A DNA stretch of 64,000 bases from Mitsuaria sp. WAJ17 (GCF_014174515.1 NZ_JACJUG010000009.1:62001-126000); one strand, 5' to 3'; counted from the first letter of the stretch, positions 31,269 through 41,290 are shown. Program-made: numbers and translations. Notes: generated by a model from the letters alone, not told the origin.

Positions 31269-32522
31269 TCACATGTGGTCAATCATCACTTGACCAAAGC
31301 CAGAGCACGACACCTGCGTGGCGCCGTCCAGCAGGCGGGCAAAGTCATAGGTGACCTTCTTCGACAGGATGGACTTTTCCATCGAGGAGATGATCAGGTC
31401 AGCCGCTTCCAGCCAACCCATGTGGCGCAGCATCATTTCTGCGGACAGGATTTCGGAGCCGGGGTTCACATAGTCCTTGCCGGCGTACTTGGGAGCGGTG
31501 CCGTGCGTGGCCTCGAACATGGCGACGGAATCGCTCAGGTTCGCGCCCGGGGCGATGCCGATGCCACCAACCTGCGCAGCCAGAGCGTCAGACACGTAGT
31601 CCCCATTCAGGTTCAGCGTAGCGATCACCGAGTACTCGGCGGGACGAAGCAGAATCTGCTGCAGGAAGGCATCGGCGATGGAGTCCTTCACCACGATGTC
31701 CTTGCCGGTCTTCGGGTTCTTGAACTTGCACCACGGGCCGCCATCGATCAGCTCAGCGCCGAACTCCTTCTGGGCCAGGGCATAGGCCCAGTCGCGGAAG
31801 CCGCCTTCGGTGAACTTCATGATGTTGCCCTTGTGCACGATGGTCACGCTGGGCTTGTCATTGTCGATGGCGTACTGGATAGCCTTGCGGACCAGACGCT
31901 CGGTACCTTCCCTGGAGACCGGCTTGATGCCGATGCCCGAGGTCTCGGGGAAGCGGATCTTCTTGACGCCGAATTCGTTCTGCAGAAAGGCGATCAGCTT
32001 CTTGGCCTTGTCACTCTGGGCTTCGAATTCGATGCCGGCGTAGATGTCTTCCGAGTTCTCGCGGAAGATGACCATGTCGGTCTTGTGCGGTTCCTTCACG
32101 GGGGAAGGCACACCCTTGAAGTAGCGCACCGGACGCAGGCAGACATAGAGGTCCAGCTCCTGGCGCAGGGCCACGTTCAGCGAGCGGATGCCACCACCGA
32201 CGGGAGTGGTCAGCGGGCCCTTGATGGAGACCACATAGTCCTTCAGAACCTGCAGGGTCTCTTCGGGCAGCCAGACATCAGGGCCGTAGACCTTGGTCGA
32301 CTTCTCGCCGGCGTAGATCTCCATCCAGTGGATCTTCTTCTTGCCGCCGTAGGCCTTGGCCACGGCTGCATCGACGACCTTGATCATCACCGGCGTGATG
32401 TCAAACCCCGTGCCGTCACCCTCGATGTAGGGAATGATCGGCTGATCGGGCACATTCAGGGAGAAGTCGGCGTTGACCGTGATCTTCTGCCCGCCTTCGG
32501 GCACCTTGATGTGTTGGTACAT
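31269..32522 (-). CDS. icd: NADP-dependent isocitrate dehydrogenase
   Basis: A 417-aa protein of normal bacterial length for the homodimeric enzyme that makes 2-oxoglutarate and NADPH in the TCA cycle. Family segments are [20 protein letters not shown], the substrate-binding [20 protein letters not shown] (Ser that is phosphorylated in enteric enzymes), [30 protein letters not shown], and [13 protein letters not shown] with [13 protein letters not shown]. The gene is intact, although prophages of other bacteria (phage 21, e14) integrate into icd, which fits the integrase next to its 3' end. Confidence 0.97.
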   Translation of the reverse strand: MYQHIKVPEGGQKITVNADFSLNVPDQPIIPYIEGDGTGFDITPVMIKVVDAAVAKAYGGKKKIHWMEIYAGEKSTKVYGPDVWLPEETLQVLKDYVVSIKGPLTTPVGGGIRSLNVALRQELDLYVCLRPVRYFKGVPSPVKEPHKTDMVIFRENSEDIYAGIEFEAQSDKAKKLIAFLQNEFGVKKIRFPETSGIGIKPVSREGTERLVRKAIQYAIDNDKPSVTIVHKGNIMKFTEGGFRDWAYALAQKEFGAELIDGGPWCKFKNPKTGKDIVVKDSIADAFLQQILLRPAEYSVIATLNLNGDYVSDALAAQVGGIGIAPGANLSDSVAMFEATHGTAPKYAGKDYVNPGSEILSAEMMLRHMGWLEAADLIISSMEKSILSKKVTYDFARLLDGATQVSCSGFGQVMIDHM

Positions 32523-32781
32523 GTGTAGTCGTCTCCGCTAGTCGCGAGGTTGGATGCGGCGGGGTGCCGCCATAAAGAAATCGATTCTATGCCAGCAGAG
32601 CTTTCATGGGCCTGATACGCCTTGCAGTCAGGCGTTTCAATGCGGTTTCACCCGCAGTGAATCCGGAGCCGCTGCGCACACGGGCACCGACGCAGGCACC
32701 CACGCTTCCGGAGACCGGCAATCGCCAGTCGCCAGCGCGAGATGAGCGCAGATACGCCTTGTTTGATGCGCAAGCCCGCAT

Positions 32782-33501
32782 TCAGGCACAGTAGGCCTGG
32801 ATCTGAGCCCAGACGCCATGCCCCAGCGCCCAGCCGGCGCTGAGCACCAGGCCCAGGCCCCCCAGGCGCGTGGCCCAACGCATGCCGCGGCCCTCTTCCG
32901 CCCGCCCCAGGCCCAGCAGTTTCCACAGGATGGCCGGCCCCAGGGCCAGGCCCAGGCCTGAGCTGATCGCGAAGGCGCCCATCACCGCCGCACCGCCGAG
33001 CGCGCCATTGGCCAGAGCGGCCAGCAGCAAGGCCGATTGCAGCAGGCCGCAGGGCCAGGCCACCCAGCCCAGGCCCGCCAGCACGGCACGCCAGCGCGGG
33101 CGCCGCGGCGTGCTGAGCGAGGGACCGCCAGCAGCCAGAGCCACAACGGGAATCGCGCCATCACGGCTGCCTTCGCGCCCCAGGGCAGAGAGCCAGGCCG
33201 GCTGTCGCGCCTTCCACAACAGGTAGACGCCCAAGGCCAGCGCACCCAGGTGCAGCAGCAACCACAGGGGGCGTAAGAGGGCCACCGTCTGCCCCCAATG
33301 CGCCATCAGCGACACGCTGGACGCCGCCACTGCACCGGCAGCGCCATAGCTGAGCAGGCGCCCGAGCTGGAAGCCCAGATGCGCGACACTGCGCGGCGAG
33401 CCCTGGCTCAGCGCGGCGCAGGGAGCGCCGCACATCACGGCGCAATGCGGGGTGCCGGCCAGCCCCATCAGCAGGGCAGAGCCGACGAGGGCAGCTTCCA
33501 T
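32782..33501 (-). CDS. TauE/SafE-like (DsbD-type) membrane protein of the respiration cluster
   Basis: From ATG 33501, 239 aa with about six membrane segments. The N-terminal motif GTPHCAVMCGAPC and a second GWVAWPCGLLQSALLLAALA are typical of the sulfite exporter TauE/SafE/UreH-like (DsbD_2) family found beside cbb3 oxidase genes. A role in copper or thiol handling for oxidase assembly is inferred from this neighbourhood. The longer frame to 33690 is a shadow of hemN. It follows hemN by 16 bp, suggesting one transcript. Confidence 0.83.
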   Translation of the reverse strand: MEAALVGSALLMGLAGTPHCAVMCGAPCAALSQGSPRSVAHLGFQLGRLLSYGAAGAVAASSVSLMAHWGQTVALLRPLWLLLHLGALALGVYLLWKARQPAWLSALGREGSRDGAIPVVALAAGGPSLSTPRRPRWRAVLAGLGWVAWPCGLLQSALLLAALANGALGGAAVMGAFAISSGLGLALGPAILWKLLGLGRAEEGRGMRWATRLGGLGLVLSAGWALGHGVWAQIQAYCA

Positions 33502-33517
33502 GGCGAGGACTCTACCC

Positions 33518-34927
33518 TCAGATGATGCGCGAGAACTGCGCGCGCGTGCGGTCAGCCTGCAAGTAGCGGTCGAAGACCATGGCAACGGCCCGCACGAAGT
33601 ACCAGCCCAGGGGCGTGACCTGGATGGCCTCCGGCTCGACCACGACCAGACCGGTCTCCTGCAGGGACTCCAGGCGCTCCAGCTCGGCACCGAAGTACTC
33701 GCGCACCTTGATCAGATGGGCCAGCTCGATGGACTCGAACTCCACCCGCCCCTGGCACATCAGCGCCATGATCATGGCCCGGCGCACCAGGTCATCGCGG
33801 GTGAGTGCCAGGCCTCGCTGGATGGGCAACTGGCCCTGGCGGATGGCGTCGTAGTACTCGGGCAGGGTCTTGGCATTCTGGCTGTAGGTGGCGCCCACCC
33901 GGCCGATTGCCGACACGCCCAGCCCGATCAGGTCGCAGTCCGGCTGCGTGCTATACCCCTGGAAGTTGCGGTGCAGGCGGCCCTGGCGCTTGGCCACGGC
34001 GAGCGAGTCATTGGGCAGCGCGAAGTGGTCCATGCCGATGTAGGAGTAGCCGTGCCCGACGAATCCGCTCAGGGCAGTGGACAGCATGGTCAGCTTGGAG
34101 GCTGCAACCGGCAGCTGGGCAGCATCAATGCGGCGCTGCGGCTTGAAGCGCGTGGGCAGGTGGGCGTAGCCGTACAAGGCGATGCGGTCCGGGCGCAGGG
34201 TCGCCACCTGCTGGATGGTTCGCTGGAAGCTCTCCGGCGTCTGCTTCGGCAGGCCGTAGATCAGGTCCACATTGGTGGACTCATAGCCCAGGGCGCGGGC
34301 CTGCTGCATCAGGCTCTCGACCATCTCGTAGCTCTGCACGCGATGCACGGCCTTCTGCACTTCCGGGTCGAAGTCCTGGACGCCAAAGCTCAGGCGGTTG
34401 AAGCCCAGCTGGCGCAGGTGCTTCAGGCGGGCCTCGGTGACGGTGCGGGGATCCACCTCGATGGACACCTCGGCGCCAGGCGCGAGCTTGAAGCGCTGCC
34501 TGATGGCATCCATCAGGCCGGTCAGCTCCTCGTCATTGAGGAAGGTCGGGGAGCCGCCGCCGAAATGCAGCTGGGAGATGGACTGCGTTCGGCGCAGCTC
34601 AGCCACCGTCAGGTCCATCTCGTGGACCAGCACTCCCAGGTACTCCGCAGAGCGCTCATGGTGCTTGGTGATGACCTTGTTGCAGGCGCAGTAGTAGCAG
34701 ACCGACTCGCAGAAGGGGATATGGATGTAGAGGGACAGGGGCGCGCCACCACCCACCACACCGCCGTCGGCCCGCTGATTCAGGGCCTGCTTGTACTGCT
34801 CGACAGTGAAGGCCTCGACGAATCGGTCGGCCGTCGGGTAGGACGTGTAGCGCGGACCGGACACATCGAAGCGGCGCAGCACATCCTCGGTGATGCCCGG
34901 CAGGGCGGCAGTGTTGATGGTTTCCAT
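33518..34927 (-). CDS. hemN: Oxygen-independent coproporphyrinogen III oxidase
   Basis: A 469-aa radical SAM enzyme that makes protoporphyrinogen for haem synthesis without oxygen. The ATG at 34927 (METINTAALPGITEDVLRRF) gives the usual length; the frame to 35275 is not needed. The CxxxCxxC cluster is C73-ESV-C77-YY-C80. RYTSYPTADRF, GGGSPTFLNDEEL and NRLSFGVQDFDP are family segments. An FNR-type box lies about 40 bp upstream, and fnr is divergent, which fits anaerobic induction. Confidence 0.96.
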   Translation of the reverse strand: METINTAALPGITEDVLRRFDVSGPRYTSYPTADRFVEAFTVEQYKQALNQRADGGVVGGGAPLSLYIHIPFCESVCYYCACNKVITKHHERSAEYLGVLVHEMDLTVAELRRTQSISQLHFGGGSPTFLNDEELTGLMDAIRQRFKLAPGAEVSIEVDPRTVTEARLKHLRQLGFNRLSFGVQDFDPEVQKAVHRVQSYEMVESLMQQARALGYESTNVDLIYGLPKQTPESFQRTIQQVATLRPDRIALYGYAHLPTRFKPQRRIDAAQLPVAASKLTMLSTALSGFVGHGYSYIGMDHFALPNDSLAVAKRQGRLHRNFQGYSTQPDCDLIGLGVSAIGRVGATYSQNAKTLPEYYDAIRQGQLPIQRGLALTRDDLVRRAMIMALMCQGRVEFESIELAHLIKVREYFGAELERLESLQETGLVVVEPEAIQVTPLGWYFVRAVAMVFDRYLQADRTRAQFSRII

Positions 34928-34960
34928 GCCGCCACTGTGCCAAGCCTGCACAAGCACTGA

Positions 34961-34974
34961 TTGACCTGTATCAA
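34961..34974. promoter_or_regulatory. FNR box, TTGACCTGTATCAA
   Basis: Nine of ten arm bases match TTGAT-N4-ATCAA. It lies between hemN and fnr, centred about 40 bp upstream of the hemN start and about 140 bp upstream of fnr. The neighbouring fnr gene encodes the likely binding protein. Confidence 0.8.
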
Positions 34975-35105
34975 GATTGATCAACAGGCACGGGTAAACA
35001 ATGGCTACAGCCTTGAGGAGCGTCAGACCGGACGTTTGCCCTGAAGCAGATGCGGCCATTGACATCTCCTCGCCGCCCCGGCAGTCCCAGCCCATAATGA
35101 GCCCT

Positions 35106-35843
35106 ATGAATACCCAGACCCCGATCAAGATCGAGCCCTTCAAGGTCGCCTGCTCCAGCTGCAATCTGCGGGAGCTGTGCCTGCCCGTCGGGCTGTCCGA
35201 GTCGGACCTGAACCAGCTGGACAGCCTGGTGGCTACGCGCCGCAATGTGTCCCGCGGGGACACGCTGTTCCGCACCGGCGACTCCTTCCAGTCGCTTTAC
35301 GCCGTCCGCACGGGCTTCTTCAAGACCTGCGTCTCCTCGGAAGACGGCCGCGACCAGGTCACCGGCTTCCAGATGGCCGGGGAGCTTCTGGGCCTTGATG
35401 GCATCAGCAATGACCGCCACTCCTGCGACGCCGTGGCGCTGGAAGACAGCCAGGTCTGTGTGATTCCGTACAGCCAGCTCGAGGAGCTCTCCCGCGAGTT
35501 CACCGACCTGCAGCACCAGTTCCACAAGATCATGAGCCGCGAGATCGTCCGCGACCACGGCGTGATGCTGTTGCTGGGCTCCATGCGCGCCGAGGAACGC
35601 CTGGCTGCATTCCTGCTGAATCTCACCCAGCGCCTGCAGGCCCGCGGGTTCTCGGCATCGGCCCTGGTACTGCGCATGACGCGCGAGGAAATTGGCAGCT
35701 ACCTGGGCCTCAAGCTCGAGACAGTCAGCCGCACCTTCTCCAAGTTCCAGGACGAAGGCCTGCTTGAGGTCAAGCAGCGCCAGATCCGCATCCTCAACCA
35801 GGACGGCCTGCAGAAGCTGGTGAACACCGCGCACTGCACCTGA
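35106..35843 (+). CDS. fnr: FNR-family oxygen-sensing regulator
   Basis: A 245-aa CRP/FNR protein (ATG 35106; ATG 35097 also possible). The N-terminal cluster C16-xx-C19-xxxxx-C25 and C107 are the four ligands for the oxygen-labile [4Fe-4S] cluster. A cyclic-nucleotide-binding-like domain follows. The C-terminal helix-turn-helix EEIGSYLGLKLETVSRTFSK carries the E-x-x-S-R recognition motif that reads TTGAT-N4-ATCAA. It probably controls hemN and the cco cluster in this window. Homologues in this group are often called Anr/FnrL. Confidence 0.95.
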   Translation: MNTQTPIKIEPFKVACSSCNLRELCLPVGLSESDLNQLDSLVATRRNVSRGDTLFRTGDSFQSLYAVRTGFFKTCVSSEDGRDQVTGFQMAGELLGLDGISNDRHSCDAVALEDSQVCVIPYSQLEELSREFTDLQHQFHKIMSREIVRDHGVMLLLGSMRAEERLAAFLLNLTQRLQARGFSASALVLRMTREEIGSYLGLKLETVSRTFSKFQDEGLLEVKQRQIRILNQDGLQKLVNTAHCT

Positions 35844-35883
35844 GCACGCTGTGCCTGAGCGCCCTGCCTGCTCGGCATTGACC

Positions 35884-35908
35884 AAGCCCGCTGTGAAGCG
35901 GGCTTTTT
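35884..35908 (+). terminator. fnr intrinsic terminator
   Basis: AAGCCCGCT and AGCGGGCTT arms with a GTGA loop, followed by TTT. It lies 40 bp after the fnr stop. Confidence 0.85.
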
Positions 35909-35984
35909 GCTTCTTGTGCGGCCCACCTCGCCGGACGGAGGCCGGCAATCGGCTCAGCCCATGGGTGAAGGCAAGACCTGACCC

Positions 35985-36272
35985 TCAGTGAGGCCAGCGT
36001 CGCGACTGCTCTTGCGCCGGCTCGGCAGGCAGCGCCGCCAGCAGCATCGTCAGGGCAGAGGCCAGGCTGATCAGCAGCCAGAAGGCCAGGAAACTCAAGC
36101 TGTAGATCGCTTCCCGGCTGAGCCGCACTGGCGCCTGGCCAAACCAGCTCAGGTCCATGGGATCGACCAGGGCAAAGACCAGCGCCTCGGTTACACCGGC
36201 CATCACGAAGGCCGGCCACAGGATATGCATGGCCCAGCGCGCAGGGCCCGGCTTCTCTCCAATCAGTCCCAT
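35985..36272 (-). CDS. Small two-span membrane protein of the cco cluster
   Basis: From ATG 36272 (MGLIGEKPGPARWAMHILWP) the protein has 95 aa. Two hydrophobic spans (PAFVMAGVTEALVFALV and YSLSFLAFWLLISLASALTM) flank the DPMDLSWFG segment, and the C-terminus is hydrophilic. Proteins of this type occur after ccoG/ccoH in many Burkholderiales; the function is not known to me. It is last in the leftward ccoG-fixH-like unit, 31 bp after the preceding stop. The frame to 36395 has no good start. Confidence 0.7.
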   Translation of the reverse strand: MGLIGEKPGPARWAMHILWPAFVMAGVTEALVFALVDPMDLSWFGQAPVRLSREAIYSLSFLAFWLLISLASALTMLLAALPAEPAQEQSRRWPH

Positions 36273-36303
36273 CCCGGCGTCCTCCACGATGGACTGCGAG
36301 GGC

Positions 36304-36570
36304 CTACTTGCCGCTCGCCGAACCGCCGGTGGCGGCATGGTTGCGGGCCGCGATGGCCGGCGCGAGCGCCGCGGACTGTGGGCCGTCAGCCGCACTGTCG
36401 GCGGAGAGACGCTGCTGGGTCTCGATCACGGGATCTGGGTGCTTGAGCGCCACGCCCAGAGTCACGAAGCTGGCCAGCACCACGGCAGCGGGGCCGCCGA
36501 CCACCAGCCACATCATGCGTTCGCGCCACCAGGCGCGCGGTACGGGCGAAGAGGATTGGATGTCAGCCAT
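36304..36570 (-). CDS. Short FixH/CcoH-like membrane protein
   Basis: An 88-aa protein with one N-terminal span: the sequence PRAWWRERMMWLVVGGPAAV then VLASFVTLGVAL, followed by HPDPVI. The W-W and GGP-A-x-V-V pattern and the HPDPV motif after the span resemble the shortened FixH-related proteins next to ccoG in betaproteobacteria. FixH/CcoH stabilises the CcoNO core during cbb3 assembly. It lacks the usual periplasmic domain, so the assignment is tentative. It starts 9 bp from the ccoG stop. Confidence 0.65.
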   Translation of the reverse strand: MADIQSSSPVPRAWWRERMMWLVVGGPAAVVLASFVTLGVALKHPDPVIETQQRLSADSAADGPQSAALAPAIAARNHAATGGSASGK

Positions 36571-36579
36571 ATCTCGCTC

Positions 36580-38043
36580 CTAGCGGGGAACCACAAAGGT
36601 AGATTTTTCGACCAGTTGGCTGGGCACTTCGCCAGCGCCTGCATCCCGGACGATACGGAAATGAATCTCGTGGGCGCCACCGCCCGCCGATTGTGCCGTC
36701 TGCGGCGGCAGGCGCAGCGCGACGGACACCCAGCGCGCCTCGGCAGGACCCACGCTCATGCGCAAGGGCTGGGTCAGCGCCAGGCCCAGCAGGCCCTCGG
36801 CGGTAACAGTGTAGGCCTGCGTCTGCTCGGTCGCGTTCATGACCTGCAGGCGATAGATGTTCTCGATGTAGCCGTCCTCCACCAGGCGGGCCAGCGAGGC
36901 GCGGTCCCGCACCACATCGACCTTGAAGGGCGTGCGCGTCAGCATGTGCCAGAACAGGGCCACGCAGATCAGCACCAGGATGCTGGAGTAGATCAGCACC
37001 CGCGGGCGGAACATGCGCCGGATCAACTGCGCACGGCTGAGGTGTTCGCTGAGGCCGTTCTGCGTGTCGTAGCGAACCAGGCCACGGGGGTAGCCCATCT
37101 TGTCCATCACACCGTTGCAGACGTCGATGCAGGCGGCGCACCCGATGCACTCGTACTGCAGGCCGTTGCGGATGTCGATGCCCGTGGGGCACACGTGCAC
37201 GCACAGATTGCAGTCGATGCAGGATCCCAGGCCCGCGGCCTTGATGTCGATCTTGCGACCGCGCGAGCCACGCGGCTCACCGCGCTCGGCGTCGTAGCTG
37301 ATGATCAGCGTGTCCTTGTCGAACATGGCGCTCTGGAAGCGCGCGTACGGGCACATGTACTTGCAGACCTGCTCGCGCATGTAGCCGGCGAAAAGGTAGG
37401 TCGCGAAGCCGTAGAACAGCACCCAGAACAGCTCCCAGGGCCCCAGACCCAGGGCCGCCACCTCCGCCCCGAGGACGTGGATGGGCGTGAAGTAGCCGAC
37501 GAAGGTAAAGCCGGTCCAGAACGCCAGTGCGATCCAGGCCAGCTGCTTGCCGCCCTTGCACAGCAGCTTGTCCAGGGACCAGGGCGCGGCATCCAGCTTC
37601 ATGCGGGCCGCACGGTCACCTTCGAACTTGCGCTCGATCCACATGAAGATCTCGGTATAGACCGTCTGCGGGCAGGCGTAGCCACACCACAGTCGACCGG
37701 CGACTGCGGTGAAGAGAAAGAGCGCATATGCCGAGATCAGCAGCAGCGCCGTGAGATAGATGAAGTCCTGCGGATACAGGACCAGGCCGAAGATGTAGAA
37801 ACGCCGAGCGCCCAGGTCGAACAGGACGGCCTGACGTGCGTTCCACTCCAGCCAGGGCAGCCCGTAGAACAGGAGCTGCGTCAACCAGACCAGGGCCCAA
37901 CGCCAGCGGATGAACCATCCGCTGACGGCCTTGGGGTAGATCTTCTTCTGAGCCTGGTAGAGCGACACCATCTCGCGGGCAGCGTCATCGCCCGGCAGGG
38001 CTGGAGACGAAGCTCTCGGGACGGTATCGCTGCTACTGCTCAT
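36580..38043 (-). CDS. ccoG: Cytochrome c oxidase accessory protein CcoG
   Basis: A 487-aa membrane iron-sulfur protein from ATG 38043 (AAGGAT ribosome binding site). Residues near 105-120 contain RLWCGYACPQTVYTEIF. A 2x[4Fe-4S] ferredoxin region follows with CIDCNLCVHVCPTGIDIRNG and CIGCAACIDVCN. Several membrane spans surround these, and an Ig-like domain forms the C-terminus. CcoG (FixG, RdxA) reduces copper for delivery to the CuB centre of cbb3 oxidase. It starts the unit after ccoP with a 27-bp gap. Confidence 0.95.
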   Translation of the reverse strand: MSSSSDTVPRASSPALPGDDAAREMVSLYQAQKKIYPKAVSGWFIRWRWALVWLTQLLFYGLPWLEWNARQAVLFDLGARRFYIFGLVLYPQDFIYLTALLLISAYALFLFTAVAGRLWCGYACPQTVYTEIFMWIERKFEGDRAARMKLDAAPWSLDKLLCKGGKQLAWIALAFWTGFTFVGYFTPIHVLGAEVAALGLGPWELFWVLFYGFATYLFAGYMREQVCKYMCPYARFQSAMFDKDTLIISYDAERGEPRGSRGRKIDIKAAGLGSCIDCNLCVHVCPTGIDIRNGLQYECIGCAACIDVCNGVMDKMGYPRGLVRYDTQNGLSEHLSRAQLIRRMFRPRVLIYSSILVLICVALFWHMLTRTPFKVDVVRDRASLARLVEDGYIENIYRLQVMNATEQTQAYTVTAEGLLGLALTQPLRMSVGPAEARWVSVALRLPPQTAQSAGGGAHEIHFRIVRDAGAGEVPSQLVEKSTFVVPR

Positions 38044-38070
38044 GGGGATCAATCCTTGGCGTGAGGGAAC

Positions 38071-38985
38071 TTACTTGGCTGCAACGGCGGTGCCCTGCGA
38101 CAAGCTCCACACATAGGCGCCCAGCACGTGGACTTGCTCGGCACTCAGACGCGAGGCGTGAGCCGGCATGACGTTGTTCTTGCCGTTGTTGATCATGGCA
38201 ACGACAGCGTCCTCACCCCAGCCATGCAGCCAGACCTTGTCCGTCAGGTTGGGGGCGCCGATGGCCTGGTTGCCCTTGCCGTCCGGACCGTGGCAGGCTG
38301 CGCAGGCACCGAACTTGGCCTTGCCCAGCTGGGCAGCGATCGAGTTGTGCGGGCTGCCGGAGAGGCTCAGAACATAGTTGGCCACGTTCTTGACGTCCTC
38401 AGGGCCACCGACGGCGGCTGCCATCGGCGGCATCACCCCATTGCGACCGCCGTTGATGGTCTGCACGATGGTCTCGTGAGCGCCGCCGTACAGCCAGTCG
38501 TTGTCGGTCAGGTTGGGGAAGCCCTTGGATCCCTTGGCGTCGGAGCCGTGGCAGCCAGCACAGTTGTTGGCGAACAGGCGCTCGCCGATAGCCATGGCCG
38601 ACGGATCCTTGGAAAGGGCGGCGGCATCCATGGCCTTGTACTTGGCATACACGCCTTCCAGGGCCGCACGGGCCTTGGCCTGCTCGGCCTCGTACTGGCC
38701 CACGCTGGTCCACTTCAGGCTGCCCTCACTGCTGCCCAGGCCCGGGTACATGGCCAGGTAGATGCCCGAGAACACCACCGTGATCACGAACAGGCCCATC
38801 CACCAGCGCGGCAGCGGGTTGTTCATCTCACGCAGGTCCACGTCCCAGACGTGGCCCGTCGTGTTGTCATCGGCCATCACGCGGCGGCGGCTGGCGATGA
38901 TCAGCAGCACCAGGCACAGGACCAGCCCGGCGATGGTGGCGGCTGCGACGAAGGTCGACCAGCCGCTGGAGAAAAAGTCACTCAT
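38071..38985 (-). CDS. ccoP: cbb3 oxidase subunit III, diheme cytochrome c
   Basis: A 304-aa subunit with two membrane spans (about residues 11-32 and 63-83) and two haem c sites, C142-AGC-H146 and C228-AAC-H232, with downstream Met ligand regions (GVMPPMAA, NVMPAHAS). It transfers electrons from cytochrome c to CcoO. The two-span N-terminus is the form common in betaproteobacteria. It overlaps the end of ccoQ by eight bases. Confidence 0.96.
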   Translation of the reverse strand: MSDFFSSGWSTFVAAATIAGLVLCLVLLIIASRRRVMADDNTTGHVWDVDLREMNNPLPRWWMGLFVITVVFSGIYLAMYPGLGSSEGSLKWTSVGQYEAEQAKARAALEGVYAKYKAMDAAALSKDPSAMAIGERLFANNCAGCHGSDAKGSKGFPNLTDNDWLYGGAHETIVQTINGGRNGVMPPMAAAVGGPEDVKNVANYVLSLSGSPHNSIAAQLGKAKFGACAACHGPDGKGNQAIGAPNLTDKVWLHGWGEDAVVAMINNGKNNVMPAHASRLSAEQVHVLGAYVWSLSQGTAVAAK

Positions 38986-39157
38986 TGCGGCCTCCTTGGG
39001 AGGAGATTGCGCCGGCGGCCTGATCGTCCATCAGGGGCAGACCGCCCAGCTCGTCAAAGGATTGCTTGTTCCGCTTGGAGAAGGCCCAGGACACGATGCC
39101 CAGGAAGATCACCATGGAGAACAGCGTGAAGGCGACGCGGAGGTCATTGACGTCCAT
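38978..39157 (-). CDS. ccoQ: cbb3 oxidase subunit CcoQ
   Basis: A 59-aa protein starting MDVNDLRVAFTLFSMVIFLG, with one membrane span and the F-S-K-R-N-K-Q-S-F-D-E segment typical of CcoQ. It protects or stabilises the core oxidase. A perfect GGAGG lies nine bases before the ATG, and the stop overlaps ccoP. The order ccoN-O-Q-P is complete because of this small gene. Confidence 0.93.
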   Translation of the reverse strand: MDVNDLRVAFTLFSMVIFLGIVSWAFSKRNKQSFDELGGLPLMDDQAAGAISSQGGRNE

Positions 39158-39168
39158 GAGATGCCTCC

Positions 39169-39795
39169 TTACTTCTTCAGGGCCGTGCCCATCACCTGCA
39201 GGTAGGCGACGACGGCATCCATCTCGGTCTTGCCCTTGACTTCCTCGCCAGCCTTGGCGATCTCGTCATCGGTGTAGGGCACGCCGACCACGCGCAGGGC
39301 CTTCATCCTGGGCGCCATGTCGGCCGGGTCCACCATGGCCTTGGTGAGCCACGGGTAGGCCGGCATGTTCGACTCGGGCACCAGGTCGCGCGGGTTGTTC
39401 AGGTGGATGCGATGCCATTCATCGCTGTACTTGCCGCCCACGCGGTGCAGGTCGGGACCCGTCCGCTTGGAGCCCCACTGGAAGGGGTGGTCGTAGACGA
39501 ACTCGCCGGCCACCGAGTAGTGGCCATAGCGCAGGGTCTCGGCACGGAAGGGACGGATCATCTGCGAGTGGCAGTTGTAGCAGCCCTCGCGGATGTAGAC
39601 GTCCCGGCCAGCCAGCTGGAGCGCGGTGTAGGGCTTGAGGCCTTCGACCGCCTGGGTGGTCGAGCGCTGGAAGAACAGCGGCACGATTTCCACGATGCCG
39701 CCGACGACCACCGTCAGCAGCACCAGCACGATCATCAGGAAGTTGCTGGTCTCGATCTTCTCGTGACCGGAAACGGCGTGATTGTTGTTAGCCAT
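39169..39795 (-). CDS. ccoO: cbb3 oxidase subunit II, monoheme cytochrome c
   Basis: A 208-aa protein from ATG 39795 ([10 protein letters not shown]); a start five codons upstream is possible. One membrane span (residues 19-40) anchors the periplasmic domain. The haem site is C72-YNC-H76, with family segments [20 protein letters not shown] and [20 protein letters not shown], and a Met ligand in ESNMPAYPW. It passes electrons from CcoP to the CcoN catalytic site. Confidence 0.96.
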   Translation of the reverse strand: MANNNHAVSGHEKIETSNFLMIVLVLLTVVVGGIVEIVPLFFQRSTTQAVEGLKPYTALQLAGRDVYIREGCYNCHSQMIRPFRAETLRYGHYSVAGEFVYDHPFQWGSKRTGPDLHRVGGKYSDEWHRIHLNNPRDLVPESNMPAYPWLTKAMVDPADMAPRMKALRVVGVPYTDDEIAKAGEEVKGKTEMDAVVAYLQVMGTALKK

Positions 39796-39813
39796 GTTGC
39801 TTTCTCCCATGCC

Positions 39814-41253
39814 TCAGGCGTGAGCCGCCACAGCGGGGACGGGTTGCGCTTGCACCTTGCCGACGCCGACCGTCTTCACGACGTTCCAGGCCATGATGAC
39901 CATGCCGCCGAGGTACAGCAGACCGCCGCACAGACGAATGACGTAGAAGGGATAGGTGGCCTTGACGCTCTCGACGAAGGTGTAGACCAGGGTGCCGTCA
40001 GGATTGACCGCACGCCACATCAGGCCCTGCATCACGCCGGCGATCCACATCGCCGCGATGTACAGCACGATGCCCAGCGTTGCGACCCAGAAGTGCAGCT
40101 CGATGGCGCGCTTGGAGTACATCTCGGTGCGGCCGAACATGCGCGGGATCAGGTGGTACAGCGAGCCCATGGAGATCAGACCCACCCAGCCCAGGGCACC
40201 GGAGTGCACGTGGCCGACGGTCCAGTCCGTGTAGTGGCTCAGGGCGTTCACCGTCTTGATCGACATCATCGGCCCCTCGAAGGTCGACATGCCGTAGAAC
40301 GACAGGGACACGATCAGGAACTTCAGGATCGGGTCGTCACGCAGCTTGTGCCAGGCACCCGACAGGGTCATGATGCCGTTGATCATGCCGCCCCAGGAGG
40401 GAGCCAGCAGCACCAGCGAGAACAGCATGCCCACCGACTGCGCCCAGTCGGGCAGCGCGGTGTAGTGCAGGTGGTGGGGGCCCGCCCACATATAGGTGAA
40501 GATCAGGGCCCAGAAGTGCACGATGGACAGGCGGTAGCTGTACACCGGACGGCCTGCCTGCTTGGGGATGTAGTAGTACATCATGCCCAGGAAGCCTGCG
40601 GTCAGGAAGAAGCCCACGGCGTTATGGCCGTACCACCACTGCACCATGGCGTCCTGCACACCGGCGTAGGCCGAGTAGCTCTTGAACAGGCTCACCGGGA
40701 TGGCGGCGCTGTTGACCAGATGCAGCAGGGCGACGGCGATGATGAAGGCACCGAAGAACCAGTTCGCCACGTAGATGTGGCGGATCTTGCGGATACCTAC
40801 GGAGCCGAAGAACACGATGGCGAAGGACACCCACACCAGCGTGATCAGGATGTCAACGGGCCATTCCAGTTCAGCATATTCCTTGCCGGAGGTGAAGCCC
40901 ATCGGCAGAGTCAGCGCGGCGGCCAGGATGACCAACTGCCAGCCGACGAAGGTGAACCAGGCCAGGCCGGGCGCGAACAGGCGCGTCTGGCCGGTGCGCT
41001 GCACCACGTGATAGGCCGTCGCGAACAGCGTGCAGCCGCCGAACGCGAAGATCACCGCGTTGGTGTGCAGAGGCCGCAATCGGCCGTAGCTGAGCCAGGG
41101 AATTCCGAGGTTGAGCTCGGGCCAAGCCAGCTGGGCGGCGATGACCACCCCCACCAGCATGCCCACGATGCCCCACAGGACGGCTGCGAGCGCAAACGCT
41201 CGTACGACGCCGTCCTCATAAACCGGCCCGGCCGGCTGAGCGACACTTGCCAT
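39814..41253 (-). CDS. ccoN: cbb3 oxidase catalytic subunit I
   Basis: A 479-aa, 12-span haem-copper oxidase. Recognisable parts are [40 protein letters not shown] with CuB ligand His, [17 protein letters not shown] with two further His ligands, and [16 protein letters not shown]. It reduces oxygen with high affinity in microaerobic conditions. An exact FNR box lies about 69 bp upstream, inside the end of ccoS. It heads the ccoNOQP operon. Confidence 0.97.
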   Translation of the reverse strand: MASVAQPAGPVYEDGVVRAFALAAVLWGIVGMLVGVVIAAQLAWPELNLGIPWLSYGRLRPLHTNAVIFAFGGCTLFATAYHVVQRTGQTRLFAPGLAWFTFVGWQLVILAAALTLPMGFTSGKEYAELEWPVDILITLVWVSFAIVFFGSVGIRKIRHIYVANWFFGAFIIAVALLHLVNSAAIPVSLFKSYSAYAGVQDAMVQWWYGHNAVGFFLTAGFLGMMYYYIPKQAGRPVYSYRLSIVHFWALIFTYMWAGPHHLHYTALPDWAQSVGMLFSLVLLAPSWGGMINGIMTLSGAWHKLRDDPILKFLIVSLSFYGMSTFEGPMMSIKTVNALSHYTDWTVGHVHSGALGWVGLISMGSLYHLIPRMFGRTEMYSKRAIELHFWVATLGIVLYIAAMWIAGVMQGLMWRAVNPDGTLVYTFVESVKATYPFYVIRLCGGLLYLGGMVIMAWNVVKTVGVGKVQAQPVPAVAAHA

Positions 41254-41290
41254 TGACGTGCTCCTTCACACTTGATTGACCCCGGGATTT

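Noticed and set aside
36157-38064. 635-aa plus-strand frame
   Set aside because: It is antisense to ccoG and its neighbours and is dominated by Arg, His, Ala and Asp, typical of shadow translation.
39403-41256. 617-aa plus-strand frame
   Set aside because: It is antisense to ccoN and ccoO, which are certain genes.
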